Below, piece by piece: positions 30,215 through 31,485 of a stretch of DNA of 31,485 nucleotides. The DNA comes from a virus. The stretch's first letter is position 1; each line of letters opens with the position of its first letter. A program made the translations under genes and the position numbers. Location: positions 1-31,485 of the IMG/VR virus record IMGVR_UViG_3300042465_000945. The stretch is one strand, 5' to 3'. The notes below the pieces were generated by a model, which made no database searches, had not been told where the DNA came from, and saw only the letters and a program-made list of their open reading frames with translations.

Positions 30215-30754
30215 TTATAACTTTTTATAAATTCCTATTGAATATTGATTAGTAGTTGCACCTAACGTAAATAAGCCATTTTTAGGCATCTTAAAAGCTA
30301 ACCCAAAGCCAAACCCTACTTTCTTGTCAAACTCCCTATAATCGCCTAAAACACCCCAATAAACCGCAAATTTAGAAGGTAATGTCTTGGTGGTTTCTAT
30401 TCTTATGGTTTTCTCTACGAAATGTCCTCCATATCCCCTTCCAAGTATCTTGTTTTGACTAATGGTGTCGCTTACATAAACATATTGAGCAGAATCCAGC
30501 TTTAAGGTATCATAATACGCATATACTCGGTTATAATCGGATATGATACGAATTGTATCGTGAACCTCATCTATTTTAACGATTGTGTCTAAAACTACAA
30601 AAGGGATGCTTTCACCCCTCTTATATTTTACTATGTTTTTAACCTCTACAATAGTATCGTACTTCGTTATTACTATCGGCTTTGTTTCTTTTTTTGGCTC
30701 AAGAACCAACACTAAAACCGCTATTATCAATATGGCAGTAATTATGTCCCTCAT
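30215..30754 (-). CDS. Membrane-anchored protein with beta-rich C-terminus
   Basis: 179 residues. N-terminal membrane segment (ITAILIIAVLVLVL, about 4-17); repeated DTI strands (YDTIVEV, LDTIVKI, HDTIRII, SDTISQ); and a last part with alternating strands (FAVYWGVLGDY, VGFGFGLAFK, GLFTLGATTN) that recalls an outer-membrane barrel end. Sits with the lysis genes. It might link inner and outer membranes or change the outer membrane. Confidence 0.6.
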   Translation of the reverse strand: MRDIITAILIIAVLVLVLEPKKETKPIVITKYDTIVEVKNIVKYKRGESIPFVVLDTIVKIDEVHDTIRIISDYNRVYAYYDTLKLDSAQYVYVSDTISQNKILGRGYGGHFVEKTIRIETTKTLPSKFAVYWGVLGDYREFDKKVGFGFGLAFKMPKNGLFTLGATTNQYSIGIYKKL

Positions 30755-30963
30755 CGGTCTTGTTTGTTTTGCAATGCAATAGAAAGTTTATTTATTTGGT
30801 CAAGTATATGGTCTAGCTTTTTACTCAAGGTATCATCTTGCTTTTCAACCATACTAACACGAATTTCTAGTTCTTTTAATTTAAGACTTATCTTAACGTA
30901 GATTCCGATTAAACCAGCAATGATAATGATGGCTTGACCAATAATAAATAAAGTTGCGTTCAT
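30751..30963 (-). CDS. Small TM + coiled-coil protein (holin- or spanin-related)
   Basis: 70 residues. N-terminal hydrophobic segment (LFIIGQAIIIIAGLIGIYV, about 5-23) and a coiled coil (LKELEIRVSMVEKQDDTLSK). 4-bp overlap with the gene at 30215-30754. Could be an accessory of the lysis proteins; no family certain. Confidence 0.6.
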   Translation of the reverse strand: MNATLFIIGQAIIIIAGLIGIYVKISLKLKELEIRVSMVEKQDDTLSKKLDHILDQINKLSIALQNKQDR

Positions 30964-31349
30964 TACAATTCTTCTTCTTCTTCTTTAATAAAAGTAATAC
31001 CAGTAGTCCAATTTTCTAGGAAGTTAAAGTCCTCTAATCCTTGTGGATTAACAACATTAATCGGTGTAAACTCAAACTCCTTCTCCCCTAGTTCTTTAAC
31101 TTGAGCAGTTAGCTTTTTGATACTTTCTTTAGTAAACTTGTAACCATTTTTTTCATCCAATAATAAAATGTCTTTATCATCGGTTGATGCGTTATCAAGG
31201 CGGAGTTCTTCAACTTGGGCTTGATAGCTTTCGTGGTAGGATTTGACTTTTTCATACAAACGGAATAATTTTTTTTGAACTTTAGTTTCTTGTGAACCAA
31301 TAACCGCATTAATTGATGCGACTAGGGTGTTGAGTTGTTGATATTTCAT
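30963..31349 (-). CDS. Conserved Bacteroidota phage protein
   Basis: 128 residues. MKYQQLNTLVASINAVIGSQ, ELRLDNASTDDKDILLLDEK, YKFTKESIKKLTAQVKEL and an acidic KEEEEEL end. I recognise this family from Bacteroidota phages, usually near lysis or tail-fibre genes, but know no function. Start at 31349, 16 nt below a TATATTTG box. Confidence 0.68.
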   Translation of the reverse strand: MKYQQLNTLVASINAVIGSQETKVQKKLFRLYEKVKSYHESYQAQVEELRLDNASTDDKDILLLDEKNGYKFTKESIKKLTAQVKELGEKEFEFTPINVVNPQGLEDFNFLENWTTGITFIKEEEEEL

Positions 31350-31365
31350 TTGATTGATTTTTTTA

Positions 31366-31373
31366 CAAATATA
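31366..31373 (-). promoter_or_regulatory. Possible -7 box of a promoter
   Basis: Minus strand TATATTTG fits TAnnTTTG. No TTTG box at the usual distance, so support is weak. It would give a very short leader to the gene at 30963-31349. Confidence 0.35.
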
Positions 31374-31394
31374 GTTAATTGTTATAGGTTTTCT

Positions 31395-31484
31395 TTAGTA
31401 CCATTTTTTTCTTTTTTCATCATCAGTTTTTAATCCTATTAATATTGCTATTATAAAAATTATTATTAAAGGTATTGCTGACAT
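31395..31484 (-). CDS. Membrane microprotein, 29 residues
   Basis: ATG at 31484, next to the window edge. MSAIPLIIIFIIAILIGLKT followed by a charged tail DDEKRKKWY. One membrane helix. An earlier start outside the window is possible. Function unknown. Confidence 0.45.
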   Translation of the reverse strand: MSAIPLIIIFIIAILIGLKTDDEKRKKWY

Positions 31485-31485
31485 A

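Noticed and set aside
31109-31309. 66-codon minus frame inside 30963-31349
   Set aside because: Lys-rich alternative frame of a recognised conserved gene.
1-31485. Circular joining of the window ends
   Set aside because: Joining the ends puts a stop a few codons into the fibre frame and interrupts a microprotein, so the window is not a closed circle at this point.
1-31485. CRISPR array, tRNA, rRNA, integrase or insertion sequence
   Set aside because: None seen: no regular spaced repeats, no cloverleaf found by eye, and no recombinase motif in any translated frame.

Overview
This window is most of a tailed-phage (siphovirus-type) genome, or an integrated copy of one, from a Bacteroidota host, probably a low-GC flavobacterium-like bacterium. 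Reasons: strong AT bias; A-rich translation leaders without Shine-Dalgarno sequences; two clear Bacteroidota promoters (TTTG, 20-21 nt, TAnnTTTG); and protein types I know from Bacteroidota phages, such as a portal with an SRPFC...CRHxW tail and an XkdF-like protease. No integrase, repressor, tRNA, rRNA, CRISPR array or insertion sequence was seen. Every gene but one is on the minus strand, so transcription runs from high to low coordinates. The left end cuts a tail-fibre gene, and the two window ends do not join into a sensible reading frame.

Layout in the direction of transcription. (1) 31.5-28.9 kb: small membrane proteins, a likely inner/outer spanin pair, a holin-like protein and an M15 endolysin. 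(2) 28.9-27.6 kb: an exonuclease with a zinc ribbon, a MazG-like protein and a small HExxH protein. (3) 27.58-26.92 kb: a switch region. It holds the only rightward gene, a leftward promoter, inverted repeats and repeated CGGTAAAT elements. (4) 26.9-22.2 kb: early and replication genes. These include an Erf single-strand annealing protein, a winged-helix protein, a stand-alone DnaA domain IV protein, a Lin1244/DUF4373-type protein, a VRR-NUC nuclease and a sigma-factor-like protein. (5) 22.2-19.6 kb: a surface-glycan cassette with a membrane protein, an LpxA-like acyltransferase and two glycosyltransferases. (6) 19.6-17.0 kb: packaging genes, including an HNH endonuclease with an apparent AUA start, small terminase and large terminase. 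(7) 17.0-15.65 kb: a second promoter with the same upstream element, driving a run of microproteins. (8) 15.67-0 kb: morphogenesis genes in an unusual order. The tail part comes first (tail chaperone with a likely frameshift, tail proteins, tape measure). The head part follows (protease, scaffold, capsid), then tail tube, portal, connectors and fibre.

Working together: the sigma-like protein and the paired CGGTAAAT promoters could form a temporal expression circuit. The annealing protein, DnaA-IV protein and nucleases would carry out replication and recombination. The glycan cassette may alter host lipopolysaccharide (superinfection exclusion) or decorate virions. The regions most worth a second look are the two promoter modules exactly 10 kb apart, the 0.47 kb hairpin-rich gap inside the structural operon, and the glycan cassette.
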